From positions 1 to 12,473 of the forward strand of contig CAUDIU010000049.1 in NCBI GenBank assembly GCA_958449715.1: a DNA stretch of 12,473 nt, in the 5' to 3' direction. A program made the position numbers and the translations under genes. The notes below the pieces were generated by a model. The model was not told where the DNA came from, did not search any database, and saw nothing but the letters and a program-made list of their open reading frames with translations. This DNA is from an uncultured Clostridium sp. Lineage in GTDB: Bacteria > Cyanobacteriota > Vampirovibrionia > Gastranaerophilales > Gastranaerophilaceae. Shown here one piece after another: positions 6,342 to 12,473 of this stretch (position 1 is the first letter of the stretch; each line of letters opens with the position of its first letter).

Positions 6342-6963
6342 TATCGACAAAATTGTAGAGTTACTAAAAAAAGCTAAACAACCACAAAGCGAATTTGTAA
6401 AGCTTATGGATAGTTTTAAAGACCCTTATTTGGTATTAATAGCCTGCATTCTTAGTCTTAGGACTAATGATAAAACAACTTACCCAGCTACTTTAAGAAT
6501 GCTTGAACTAGGCAAAACTCCTAAAGATTTTGCAAATTGCGATATTAAAAAACTTGAAAAAGCTATTTATCCTGTTGGATTTTATTCAAATAAAGCAAAA
6601 CAAATTGTAGAGCTTTCTAAAATACTTGTTGAAAAGTATAATTCTAAAGTTCCTGACTCGATTGAAGAATTATGCAAATTTAACGGAGTTGGTAGAAAAA
6701 CCGCAAATTTAACATTATCTCTAGGTTTTAATAAGCCTGCAATTTGTGTAGATGTTCATGTACATAGGATTTTCAACAGAATTGGCTATGTCAAAACAAA
6801 AAATCCTGATGAAACAGAACTGAAATTAAGAGAAATTCTTCCTGAAAAATATTGGATAGATATAAATACATTGTTAGTTACGCATGGACAAAATATTTGC
6901 AAACCACAGAAATCTAAATGTAATGAATGTCCAATCGAAAAATACTGTAATAAAATTATATAA
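6325..6963 (+). CDS. nth: endonuclease III-type DNA glycosylase/AP lyase
   Basis: It removes oxidised pyrimidines and nicks the DNA at the resulting abasic site in base-excision repair. The helix-hairpin-helix is LCKFNGVGRKTANL, with the catalytic lysine at K125 and the conserved aspartate at D143 in VDVHVHR. The C-terminus has an intact [4Fe-4S] loop, C192-x6-C199-x2-C202-x5-C208. At 212 residues it is the usual length. The loop that in E. coli reads LLSAQATD here reads ILSLRTND (42-49), so the base-flip region differs from the E. coli type and resembles the SQRT/SLRT variants I recall from archaea and deep-branching bacteria. Lesion preference may therefore differ. The start lies inside the lpxK end (17-nt overlap), with GAGGA 11 nt upstream, which suggests coupled translation. 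A link to envelope genes is probably only positional. Confidence 0.93.
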   Translation: MQTKINIDKIVELLKKAKQPQSEFVKLMDSFKDPYLVLIACILSLRTNDKTTYPATLRMLELGKTPKDFANCDIKKLEKAIYPVGFYSNKAKQIVELSKILVEKYNSKVPDSIEELCKFNGVGRKTANLTLSLGFNKPAICVDVHVHRIFNRIGYVKTKNPDETELKLREILPEKYWIDINTLLVTHGQNICKPQKSKCNECPIEKYCNKII

Positions 6964-7041
6964 TATTAATATTCCTTAATATTCTAACAAAAAATTTTTC
7001 TGTTTATATTTATTATTATCTACAGATAAAAGGAGATTAAA

Positions 7042-7545
7042 ATGAATATTTCAAAAATTTTTAATAGAATTGAAACACAAGTAGAAAAACATAAATTAAA
7101 TAAAAAAATAACTGAAATTAATAATTATGTAAAAATACATGATGTTAATACATATGGAGACTCTTTTAACCAAATGTATAATGCAAGAGAAGTAATGGCT
7201 AATTACGCAAAGAAAAAAGGAGTATCTATAGATATATACGATGCAAAAAAATTATTAGAAGATGATGAATCAATATCACCTGCTATAGCAAATAATTTTT
7301 CAGATAAAATAAATTTAATAGTAACAAACATATTAAATGGAAAATCTCAATCAAAAATTGTATCAGCAAATACAGATAAAACATTCCCTAAAGTTCGAGA
7401 AAAAAAAGTTATGATACCTATTTCTGAAGATGGAACTGAAAGAATCGGTATAACCATAAGCAAAACAGAAGATTCTTTTATTAGAAATTTATATAGAAAT
7501 ATTGAATATTTAACAAATTCTGTAACTGCTAAAAATAGTAAATAA
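7042..7545 (+). CDS. hypothetical protein, 167 residues
   Basis: I do not recognise this protein. It starts at an ATG with a good ribosome binding site (AGGAGA, 7031-7036). It is highly charged and rich in Lys, Asn and Ile, with no cysteine, membrane segment or signal peptide, so it is probably soluble and cytoplasmic. Residues 1-35 look like an amphipathic helix, and 36-95 contain a short helical pair (SFNQMYNAREVMANYAKKKGV, then DAKKLLEDDESIS). Residues ~118-140 (KVMIPISEDGTERIGITISK) look beta-stranded. Its composition is even more AT-rich than its neighbours. It lies 78 nt after nth and 117 nt before the hydrogenase operon, with no clear promoter or terminator of its own, so cotranscription with nth is possible. 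It may be lineage-specific. Confidence 0.75.
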   Translation: MNISKIFNRIETQVEKHKLNKKITEINNYVKIHDVNTYGDSFNQMYNAREVMANYAKKKGVSIDIYDAKKLLEDDESISPAIANNFSDKINLIVTNILNGKSQSKIVSANTDKTFPKVREKKVMIPISEDGTERIGITISKTEDSFIRNLYRNIEYLTNSVTAKNSK

Positions 7546-7547
7546 AC

Positions 7548-7576
7548 TTGATTTTAAAAGCCTCTTATGTGATAAT
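7548..7576 (+). promoter_or_regulatory. candidate extended -10 promoter of the hydrogenase operon
   Basis: TTGATT (7548-7553), a 17-bp spacer and GATAAT (7571-7576) match sigma70 boxes in four and five of six positions. TGT immediately before the -10 gives an extended element. Transcription would start near 7583 and leave a leader of about 80 nt before hydC. The -35 begins 3 nt after the stop of the upstream gene. Confidence 0.55.
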
Positions 7577-7586
7577 CTGAATAAGG

Positions 7587-7623
7587 TTGTATATTTATTT
7601 TCCTTTTCTAATATATTATACAA
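7587..7623 (+). other. inverted repeat in the hydrogenase operon leader
   Basis: TTGTATA (7587-7593) and TATACAA (7617-7623) are perfect 7-bp arms 23 nt apart, just downstream of the predicted start of transcription. They could form a weak leader hairpin or be paired protein-binding half-sites. The TTGT...ACAA ends recall Rex operators, but the spacing is far too long for one standard Rex site. Confidence 0.3.
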
Positions 7624-7662
7624 TCGGGGTTAATCAGAAAATAAAATACATAGGAGTTCGAT

Positions 7663-8157
7663 ATGAGTGTAGAAAACCCTCATAAAATCGACACATCAAA
7701 GTTAGATGAAATTATTCAATCGTACGATTGCAAAAAATCTAACTTGATTGCGATTTTACAAAAAGTACAGGAAGTTTATAGATATCTTCCAGAAGAAGCT
7801 TTAATTTACATCGGTACAAAAATAGAAGGTCTATCACCAGCTACCGTATTTGGTGTTGCGACATTTTATGCACAATTTTCACTTGAGCCTAAAGGTAAAT
7901 ATGAAATAAAAGTATGCGATGGAACAGCTTGTCACGTAAGAGGTTCAATGCCTGTTTTAAACGCAATAAGAGCGAAATTAAATATGCCTGAAGGTCAATT
8001 AACTAGCGAAAATGGGTTATTCTCACTTGAAACAGTTAGTTGTTTAGGTGCTTGTGGTCTAGCTCCTGTAGTTGTCATTAATGAAAAAGTTTATCCTCAA
8101 ATGACTTCTGATGCTATCACAATAGTATTAGATACACTAATGAAGGAGGAAGACTAA
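7663..8157 (+). CDS. hydC: [FeFe]-hydrogenase subunit HydC (NuoE/HndA-like)
   Basis: This is the small NuoE-like subunit of a multimeric [FeFe]-hydrogenase. It carries one thioredoxin-fold [2Fe-2S] cluster next to the flavin subunit. An N-terminal helical bundle spans ~10-75 (LIAILQKVQEVYRYLPEEAL, GLSPATVFGVATFYAQF). The cluster ligands are C85 and C90 (CDGTAC) and C127 and C131 (SCLGACGLAP), all in the family pattern. The length, 164 residues, is normal. AGGAG lies 6 nt before the ATG. Its stop overlaps the hydB start by one base (TAATG), which indicates translational coupling. On sequence alone it could also be a complex I NuoE, but the downstream hydB-hydA pair settles the role. Confidence 0.93.
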   Translation: MSVENPHKIDTSKLDEIIQSYDCKKSNLIAILQKVQEVYRYLPEEALIYIGTKIEGLSPATVFGVATFYAQFSLEPKGKYEIKVCDGTACHVRGSMPVLNAIRAKLNMPEGQLTSENGLFSLETVSCLGACGLAPVVVINEKVYPQMTSDAITIVLDTLMKEED

Positions 8158-10019
8158 TGAATACATCACAGCTAAATATTGATATAAAAGAAGAACAAAA
8201 AAAAGCTAAAGATATTATAAGTAAACAAGGACTAAGAGTTCTAGTTTGTGCAGGAACAGGATGTGTAGCTAATGGCTCATTAAAAGTTATAGAAAAATTC
8301 AAAGAACTTGGTGCTGACGTATCTGTACTTACAGATTATGACAAAATGACAATAGTACCAACAGGATGCCACGGTTTTTGCGAACAAGGTGTACTTGTTG
8401 TAATTCCTGACAAACATATTACTTATGTAAAAGTAAAAGAAAAAGATGTTGAAGAAATATATGAAAGTCATATCAAAAATAACAAACCTGTAGAAAGATT
8501 ATTATATGTAGATCCTAAAACTCATGAACATGTTTTAGATGATGCTCATATTAATTTCTATGCAAAACAAACAAGAACAGCACTTGCAAACTGCGGAAAT
8601 ATCAATGCAGAATGCATAGATGAAGCTATAGCTGTAAGAGGCTATGAAGCTCTAGCAAATGTCTTAAAAGAAAATAATCCTGATGCTGTAATAGATACAA
8701 TTGAGAAATCAGGATTACGCGGAAGAGGAGGCGGTGGCTTCCCAACAGGTAGAAAATGGAGATTTACTGCTGCAAATAAAGGCGGAAAATCTTATATTGT
8801 ATGTAACGGTGATGAAGGTGATCCTGGTGCATTTATGGATAGATCCGTAATGGAAGGTGATCCTCACAAATTACTCGAAGGTATGGCTATTGCAGCGTTT
8901 GCAATAGGGGCAGACGAAGGATATATCTATGTTAGAGCTGAATATCCACTTGCAATTAAACGTTTAAGAAAAGCTATAAAAGATGCAGAAGAAAGAAATT
9001 TCTTAGGTAAAAATATAATGGGAAGCGATTTTTCTCTTGATATTCATATCAAAGAAGGAGCTGGAGCTTTCGTTTGCGGAGAAGAAACAGCACTAATCGC
9101 ATCTATTGAAGGTGAAAGAGGAATGCCTAGACCAAAACCACCATTCCCTGCGAATAAAGGATTATTTGGCAGACCAACCTTAATTAATAACGTTGAAACA
9201 TTAGCAAACGTTCCAGTAATAATGCTAAATGGAGCAGACTGGTTTGCTCAAATGGGCACAGAAACATCTAAAGGTACTAAAACATTCGCTCTTACTGGAG
9301 AAGTAAATAACACTGGTCTTATAGAAGTTCCAATGGGAACTACACTAAGACAAATAGTATTTGACATTGGTGGTGGAATGCGTGACGGTAAAAAATTCAA
9401 AGCCGTACAAATCGGAGGTCCATCAGGAGGTTGTTTAACAGAAGAACATCTTGATATCCCAATGGATTACGATAACCTTATAAAAGCAGGTGCTATGGTA
9501 GGATCAGGCGGTCTTGTAGTAATGAGCGATAAAACTTGTATAGTTGAAGTTGCAAGATTTTTCATGAATTTCACTCAACACGAAAGTTGTGGCAAATGCG
9601 TTCCTTGCCGTGAAGGTACAAAAAATATGCTTAGAATACTTGAAAAAATAGTAGCAGGCAAAGGGACAATGGAAGATTTGGAACTTTTAGAAGAACTTGC
9701 TCATTCAGTAAAAGAAGGATCTTTATGCGGTCTTGGTAAAACAGCTCCAAATCCAGTATTATCAACATTAAAATATTTCAGAGACGAATATATAGCTCAC
9801 ATTAAAGATAAAAAATGTCCAGCAGGCGTATGTACAGCAATGAAAAAGATTGTTATTAATGAATCTTTATGCAAAGGCTGCACAAAATGTGCAAGAGTTT
9901 GCCCTGTAGGCGCTATTGAAGGGACTGTTAAAAATCCTCACCACATTAATCAAGATAAATGTATTAAATGTGAGGCTTGTTTAACAAACTGCCCATTTAG
10001 AGCTATCGTACTTGAATAA
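8157..10019 (+). CDS. hydB: [FeFe]-hydrogenase subunit HydB, NAD(H)- and FMN-binding (NuoF-like)
   Basis: This is the flavin subunit that exchanges electrons with NAD(H) and probably splits or joins electron pairs between NADH and ferredoxin. An N-terminal thioredoxin-like [2Fe-2S] domain (~25-110) has ligands C31, C36, C71 and C75. The NuoF core follows, with GLRGRGGGGFPTGRKW (187-201) for NADH/FMN, CNGDEGDPGAFMDR (216-229), GAGAFVCGEETALI (301-314), an SLBB-like region and a [4Fe-4S] site at C478, C481, C484 and C524. CPAGVC (554-559) is a further cysteine pair that may bind metal. The C-terminal ferredoxin domain has two full [4Fe-4S] motifs (C572/575/578/582 and C602/605/608/612). The 620 residues match HydB of bifurcating hydrogenases in length and domain order. 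A perfect AGGAGG (8144-8149) precedes the ATG by 7 nt. Confidence 0.95.
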   Translation: MNTSQLNIDIKEEQKKAKDIISKQGLRVLVCAGTGCVANGSLKVIEKFKELGADVSVLTDYDKMTIVPTGCHGFCEQGVLVVIPDKHITYVKVKEKDVEEIYESHIKNNKPVERLLYVDPKTHEHVLDDAHINFYAKQTRTALANCGNINAECIDEAIAVRGYEALANVLKENNPDAVIDTIEKSGLRGRGGGGFPTGRKWRFTAANKGGKSYIVCNGDEGDPGAFMDRSVMEGDPHKLLEGMAIAAFAIGADEGYIYVRAEYPLAIKRLRKAIKDAEERNFLGKNIMGSDFSLDIHIKEGAGAFVCGEETALIASIEGERGMPRPKPPFPANKGLFGRPTLINNVETLANVPVIMLNGADWFAQMGTETSKGTKTFALTGEVNNTGLIEVPMGTTLRQIVFDIGGGMRDGKKFKAVQIGGPSGGCLTEEHLDIPMDYDNLIKAGAMVGSGGLVVMSDKTCIVEVARFFMNFTQHESCGKCVPCREGTKNMLRILEKIVAGKGTMEDLELLEELAHSVKEGSLCGLGKTAPNPVLSTLKYFRDEYIAHIKDKKCPAGVCTAMKKIVINESLCKGCTKCARVCPVGAIEGTVKNPHHINQDKCIKCEACLTNCPFRAIVLE

Positions 10020-10039
10020 AATTTATAAGGAATACAAAA

Positions 10040-11791
10040 ATGAGTGATAAAAAAACATTATTTATAGACGGGAAAGAAGTTGAATTTACTGATGAACCTA
10101 ATCTTCTTGAAGTAATCAGAAAAGCAGGAATGAATGTTCCAACATTTTGCTACCGTCCGGATTTAACTTCATTCGGAGCTTGCAGAATGTGCGTTGTAGA
10201 AGTTGAAGGCAGAGGCATTCAATCTTCTTGTACAATGCCGCCAGAAGCAGGCTTAAAAATTCATCTTAACACTGAAAAAACAAGAAGAATTAGAAAAACA
10301 GTTCTTGAATTACTACTGGCAAATCACGACAGAAATTGTCTAACTTGCGAAAAATCAGGGAACTGTGAATTACAAAAATATGCTGAAGAATATGGTATTA
10401 GAACCATTCGTTATCCTGATAAAGAATTAGAAGACTATTTACCAATTGACGATTCAAGTCCTTCAATTGTTAGGGATCCAAATAAATGTATACTTTGTGG
10501 AGCTTGCGTTAGAGCTTGCAGCGAATTTCAGGGACATGCAGTATTAGGATTTGCAAATCGAGGCTCAAAAACACTTGTTCAGCCGATGAATGGCAGACCT
10601 TTAGGGCAAGTTGATTGTGTAAATTGCGGACAATGTGCTGCAGTATGCCCAACAGGAGCTTTAACAATTAAATCTGATGTAGAACAAGTATGGAAAGAAA
10701 TTACAAATCCTGAGAAAAAAGTTGTAGTCCAAATGGCTCCTGCAACACGTGTTGCAATAGGTGAAATGTTTGGACTAGAACCTGGTGTAAATTCAATTGG
10801 AAAAATGAATGCAGCACTGAGAAAAATAGGATTTGATTTAATATTTGATACTAATTTCGGTGCTGATTTAACTATTATGGAAGAAGCTACAGAATTTTTA
10901 TCAAGACTAAAATCAGGGGAAAATCTCCCAATATTTACTTCTTGCTGCCCTGCTTGGATTAAATATCTAGAAACTGAACATCCTGATATGTTACATCATC
11001 TATCAAGTTGTAAATCTCCAATGAGTATGTTATCACCCGTTCTAAAAACTCTTGTCCCTGAACATTTTGGAATAAGCAGGGATAATATGGTAGTTGTAGC
11101 AATTATGCCTTGTACAGCAAAAAAATATGAATGCAAACGACCTGAATTAACTACTAATGGAAAACCTGATACTGATTATGTTTTAACAACTCAAGAATTA
11201 GGCAGAATGATTAAAGAAGCAGGAATTAACTTTAACGCATTGGATACCGAAGCTCCAGATTCACCATTCGGGGAATACACAGGAGCAGGAACCATTTTTG
11301 GAGCATCAGGCGGTGTTGCAGAAGCAGCTGCAAGAACAGCATATGAATTTGCAACAAGCGAACCTTTAAATGATGTTGATATAAAACAAATGCGAGGAAC
11401 TTCTAATCGTTCAAGAGATATCGAACTTGATTTAAAAGGAACAAAACTTATAATAAGAGTTGTATCCACATTAAGAGAAGCTGAAAAATCTCTTAAAGAA
11501 ATTAAAGAAGGGAAAGCTAAATTCCAAATGCTTGAAGTTATGGCTTGCCCTGGTGGCTGTATAAATGGTGGAGGGCAACCAAGAAGTTGTGATGATTCAA
11601 AAATAAAAGAAGAACGAGCTCAAGGGCTTTATAAAGAAGATTCTGAACTTCAATATAGAAAATCACACTTTAACCCATCTATCAGAAAATTGTATAATGA
11701 ATATTTAGAAGAACCTAATTCACATAAAGCACATGAATTACTACATACAATTTACACAAATAAATTTACAGGTTCCTACAAAGATATTTAA
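10040..11791 (+). CDS. hydA: [FeFe]-hydrogenase catalytic subunit HydA (HndD-like)
   Basis: This is the catalytic subunit, which reduces protons to H2 or oxidises H2. Domains in order are an N-terminal [2Fe-2S] fold (C37, C48, C51, C64) and a His-ligated [4Fe-4S] (H96, C100, C103, C109). A two-cluster ferredoxin domain follows (C150/153/156/160 and C193/196/199/203), then the H-cluster domain. H-cluster motif L1 is TSCCPAW (C302, the proton-relay cysteine, and C303), L2 is MPCTAKK (C358), and L3 is MACPGGC (C503, C507). GAGTIFGASGGVAEAA (416-431) is also typical. All ligands are intact. The 583 residues match HndD-type subunits and lack the extra C-terminal [2Fe-2S] domain of Thermotoga HydA. 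AAGGAA lies 7 nt before the ATG, 20 nt after hydB. The maturases HydE, HydF and HydG are not in the window but must exist for activity. Confidence 0.97.
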   Translation: MSDKKTLFIDGKEVEFTDEPNLLEVIRKAGMNVPTFCYRPDLTSFGACRMCVVEVEGRGIQSSCTMPPEAGLKIHLNTEKTRRIRKTVLELLLANHDRNCLTCEKSGNCELQKYAEEYGIRTIRYPDKELEDYLPIDDSSPSIVRDPNKCILCGACVRACSEFQGHAVLGFANRGSKTLVQPMNGRPLGQVDCVNCGQCAAVCPTGALTIKSDVEQVWKEITNPEKKVVVQMAPATRVAIGEMFGLEPGVNSIGKMNAALRKIGFDLIFDTNFGADLTIMEEATEFLSRLKSGENLPIFTSCCPAWIKYLETEHPDMLHHLSSCKSPMSMLSPVLKTLVPEHFGISRDNMVVVAIMPCTAKKYECKRPELTTNGKPDTDYVLTTQELGRMIKEAGINFNALDTEAPDSPFGEYTGAGTIFGASGGVAEAAARTAYEFATSEPLNDVDIKQMRGTSNRSRDIELDLKGTKLIIRVVSTLREAEKSLKEIKEGKAKFQMLEVMACPGGCINGGGQPRSCDDSKIKEERAQGLYKEDSELQYRKSHFNPSIRKLYNEYLEEPNSHKAHELLHTIYTNKFTGSYKDI

Positions 11792-11796
11792 GACAA

Positions 11797-11827
11797 AAAA
11801 ATCCCGACTTAATAAGTCGGGATTTTT
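11797..11827. terminator. bidirectional rho-independent terminator between hydA and ompH
   Basis: A 14-bp perfect stem (11797-11810 with 11814-11827) with G+C-rich core CCCGACTT/AAGTCGGG and a three-base loop AAT is flanked by A-run and T-run arms. It therefore has a T-tract on both strands. It lies 6 nt after the hydA stop and 15 nt beyond the ompH stop, so it can end both convergent transcripts. Confidence 0.92.
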
Positions 11828-11841
11828 ATTTTAATGTATTT

Positions 11842-12303
11842 TTATTTTACTGCTTTTTTTACAGCTTCTGTAATATCTGATCCACCATATAATACTGCTC
11901 CTTTAGCTAGAACAATATCATATCCTCCAGCTTTTGCTTGAGCTTCTATTTGATTAGAAATAGCAGTATCAATAGCTGTTAACTTTGCTGCATAATTTTT
12001 ATCCATAGCTGCTTTTTTAGCCGCTAACTCTTTATTATATTTTTCTTCAAGTGCTTGTTTTTTCTTTACATCAGTAGTAGCTGCAACATCTTTTCTTGCT
12101 TTCTCAATGAATGCTACAATTTCTTTTGTTTTAGCTTCATGATCTTTTTTTAGAGCCTTAACTTGTGAAGATGCACTTACAACAGATGAAACATCAACAA
12201 CAGCTATTTTTGACGGAACATCAGACATTGCAAAATTACCTAAAGATAAACCGATTACAAAAGTAGATAGTCCAACAACTAAAAATTTTAATTTTTTGTT
12301 CAT
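11842..12303 (-). CDS. periplasmic chaperone, OmpH/Skp family
   Basis: Skp-type proteins hold unfolded outer-membrane proteins in the periplasm. I place the start at the ATG at 12303. It has AAGGGAGA 5 nt upstream on the minus strand and begins a clear signal sequence (MNKK, then hydrophobic LKFLVVGLSTFVIGLSLGNFAM). A longer reading from 12333 would add ten residues before this signal, with no ribosome binding site. The mature part opens with SKIAVVDVSSVVSASSQVKALKKDHEAK, the family's usual first strand and helix. A long Lys/Ala/Glu-rich helical arm follows (~50-120), then a closing KAGGYDIVLAKGAVLYGGSDITEAVKKAV. The product is 153 residues, close to E. coli Skp. It is convergent with the hydrogenase operon and has its own promoter. 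Family assignment is firm, but the exact client proteins are unknown. Confidence 0.9.
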   Translation of the reverse strand: MNKKLKFLVVGLSTFVIGLSLGNFAMSDVPSKIAVVDVSSVVSASSQVKALKKDHEAKTKEIVAFIEKARKDVAATTDVKKKQALEEKYNKELAAKKAAMDKNYAAKLTAIDTAISNQIEAQAKAGGYDIVLAKGAVLYGGSDITEAVKKAVK

Positions 12304-12392
12304 ATTTTCTCCCTTATACACTACTTGTTCCAAATTTATTTTAAACTATACTCTAAAGAATTGAATTTTAAAATAAAATCTTTACAAGCTCA

Positions 12393-12422
12393 CTTATATC
12401 ATATATAATAGTAACAGGTCAA
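12393..12422 (-). promoter_or_regulatory. candidate promoter of the ompH/skp gene
   Basis: On the minus strand, TTGACC (12422-12417) and TATAAG (12398-12393) are separated by 18 bp, each five of six to consensus. Transcription would start near 12386 and give a leader of about 80 nt. A weaker pair closer to the gene (TTCAAT near 12363, then TAAAAT) is an alternative. Confidence 0.5.
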
Positions 12423-12443
12423 TTGTAATTTTGTAAAAAGTTT

Positions 12444-12473
12444 AACTTTTATTACCATATCTTAATAAAAGTT
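12444..12473. repeat. 11-bp inverted repeat at the right edge of the window
   Basis: AACTTTTATTA (12444-12454) and TAATAAAAGTT (12463-12473) are perfect inverted arms around an 8-nt loop. The left arm also forms a second palindrome with AAAAGTT at 12436-12442. It lies upstream of the ompH promoter. It could be an operator or the AT-only stem of a terminator for a gene beyond the window, and it may extend past the edge. Confidence 0.45.

Noticed and set aside
7587..7623. Rex-type redox operator before the hydrogenase operon
   Set aside because: The half-sites share TTGT/ACAA, but the 23-nt gap does not fit a compact Rex palindrome, so it is kept only as an inverted repeat.
7663..10019. Reading hydC and hydB as NuoE and NuoF of respiratory complex I
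   Set aside because: HydB has the N-terminal [2Fe-2S] and C-terminal double ferredoxin domains of hydrogenase subunits, hydA follows directly, and no other nuo genes are present.
11191..11469. Minus-strand 92-codon open frame inside hydA
   Set aside because: It is fully antisense to the conserved H-cluster domain, with no ribosome binding site or recognisable protein.
12304..12333. Upstream start for the ompH/skp gene adding MEQVVYKGEN
   Set aside because: It has no ribosome binding site and would place ten polar residues before the signal peptide. The internal ATG at 12303 has AAGGGAGA at the right distance.
1..12473. CRISPR array, insertion sequence, phage or defence island
   Set aside because: There is no regularly spaced repeat, transposase, integrase or nuclease-type gene. 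The gene content is housekeeping, envelope and energy metabolism.

Overview
The window is AT-rich chromosomal DNA from an anaerobic bacterium with two membranes. Lipid A synthesis (LpxK), an MCE/MlaD lipid-transport protein and a Skp/OmpH periplasmic chaperone point to an outer membrane. A three-subunit NAD-linked [FeFe]-hydrogenase points to a fermentative, H2-cycling life. YidC carries a large soluble insert between its second and third membrane segments, which I recall from cyanobacterial YidC. With the low G+C and the hydrogenase, this best fits the non-photosynthetic sister group of Cyanobacteria (Melainabacteria/Vampirovibrionia, for example gut Gastranaerophilales). That placement is an inference without any database search.

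Layout, left to right. The window opens inside a plus-strand gene for a membrane protein with an HExxH zinc-peptidase motif. Next comes tRNA-Pro(TGG) with its own sigma70-type promoter and a rho-independent terminator. yidC (TTG start) and queA follow 8 nt apart, probably in one transcript. A SLT-type lytic transglycosylase with no visible signal peptide comes next. A strong extended -10 promoter then drives mlaD-lpxK-nth, in which lpxK and nth overlap by 17 nt. An unrecognised 167-residue gene follows. The right part is the hydrogenase operon hydC-hydB-hydA, preceded by a candidate extended -10 promoter. It ends in a strong bidirectional terminator shared with the convergent minus-strand ompH/skp gene. 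The last ~140 bases hold the ompH promoter and leader and an 11-bp inverted repeat at the window edge.

How the genes work together. YidC, MlaD, LpxK, OmpH and the lytic transglycosylase all serve the cell envelope: protein insertion, lipid transport, lipid A phosphorylation, outer-membrane protein chaperoning and peptidoglycan cleavage. QueA and tRNA-Pro serve translation, and Nth serves base-excision repair. HydABC moves electrons between NAD(H), probably ferredoxin, and protons. No mobile element, CRISPR array or obvious defence system is visible. The less ordinary items are an in-frame, palindrome-bearing insertion in queA, the YidC insert, the HExxH membrane protein, the export-signal-less transglycosylase and the orphan gene before the hydrogenase.
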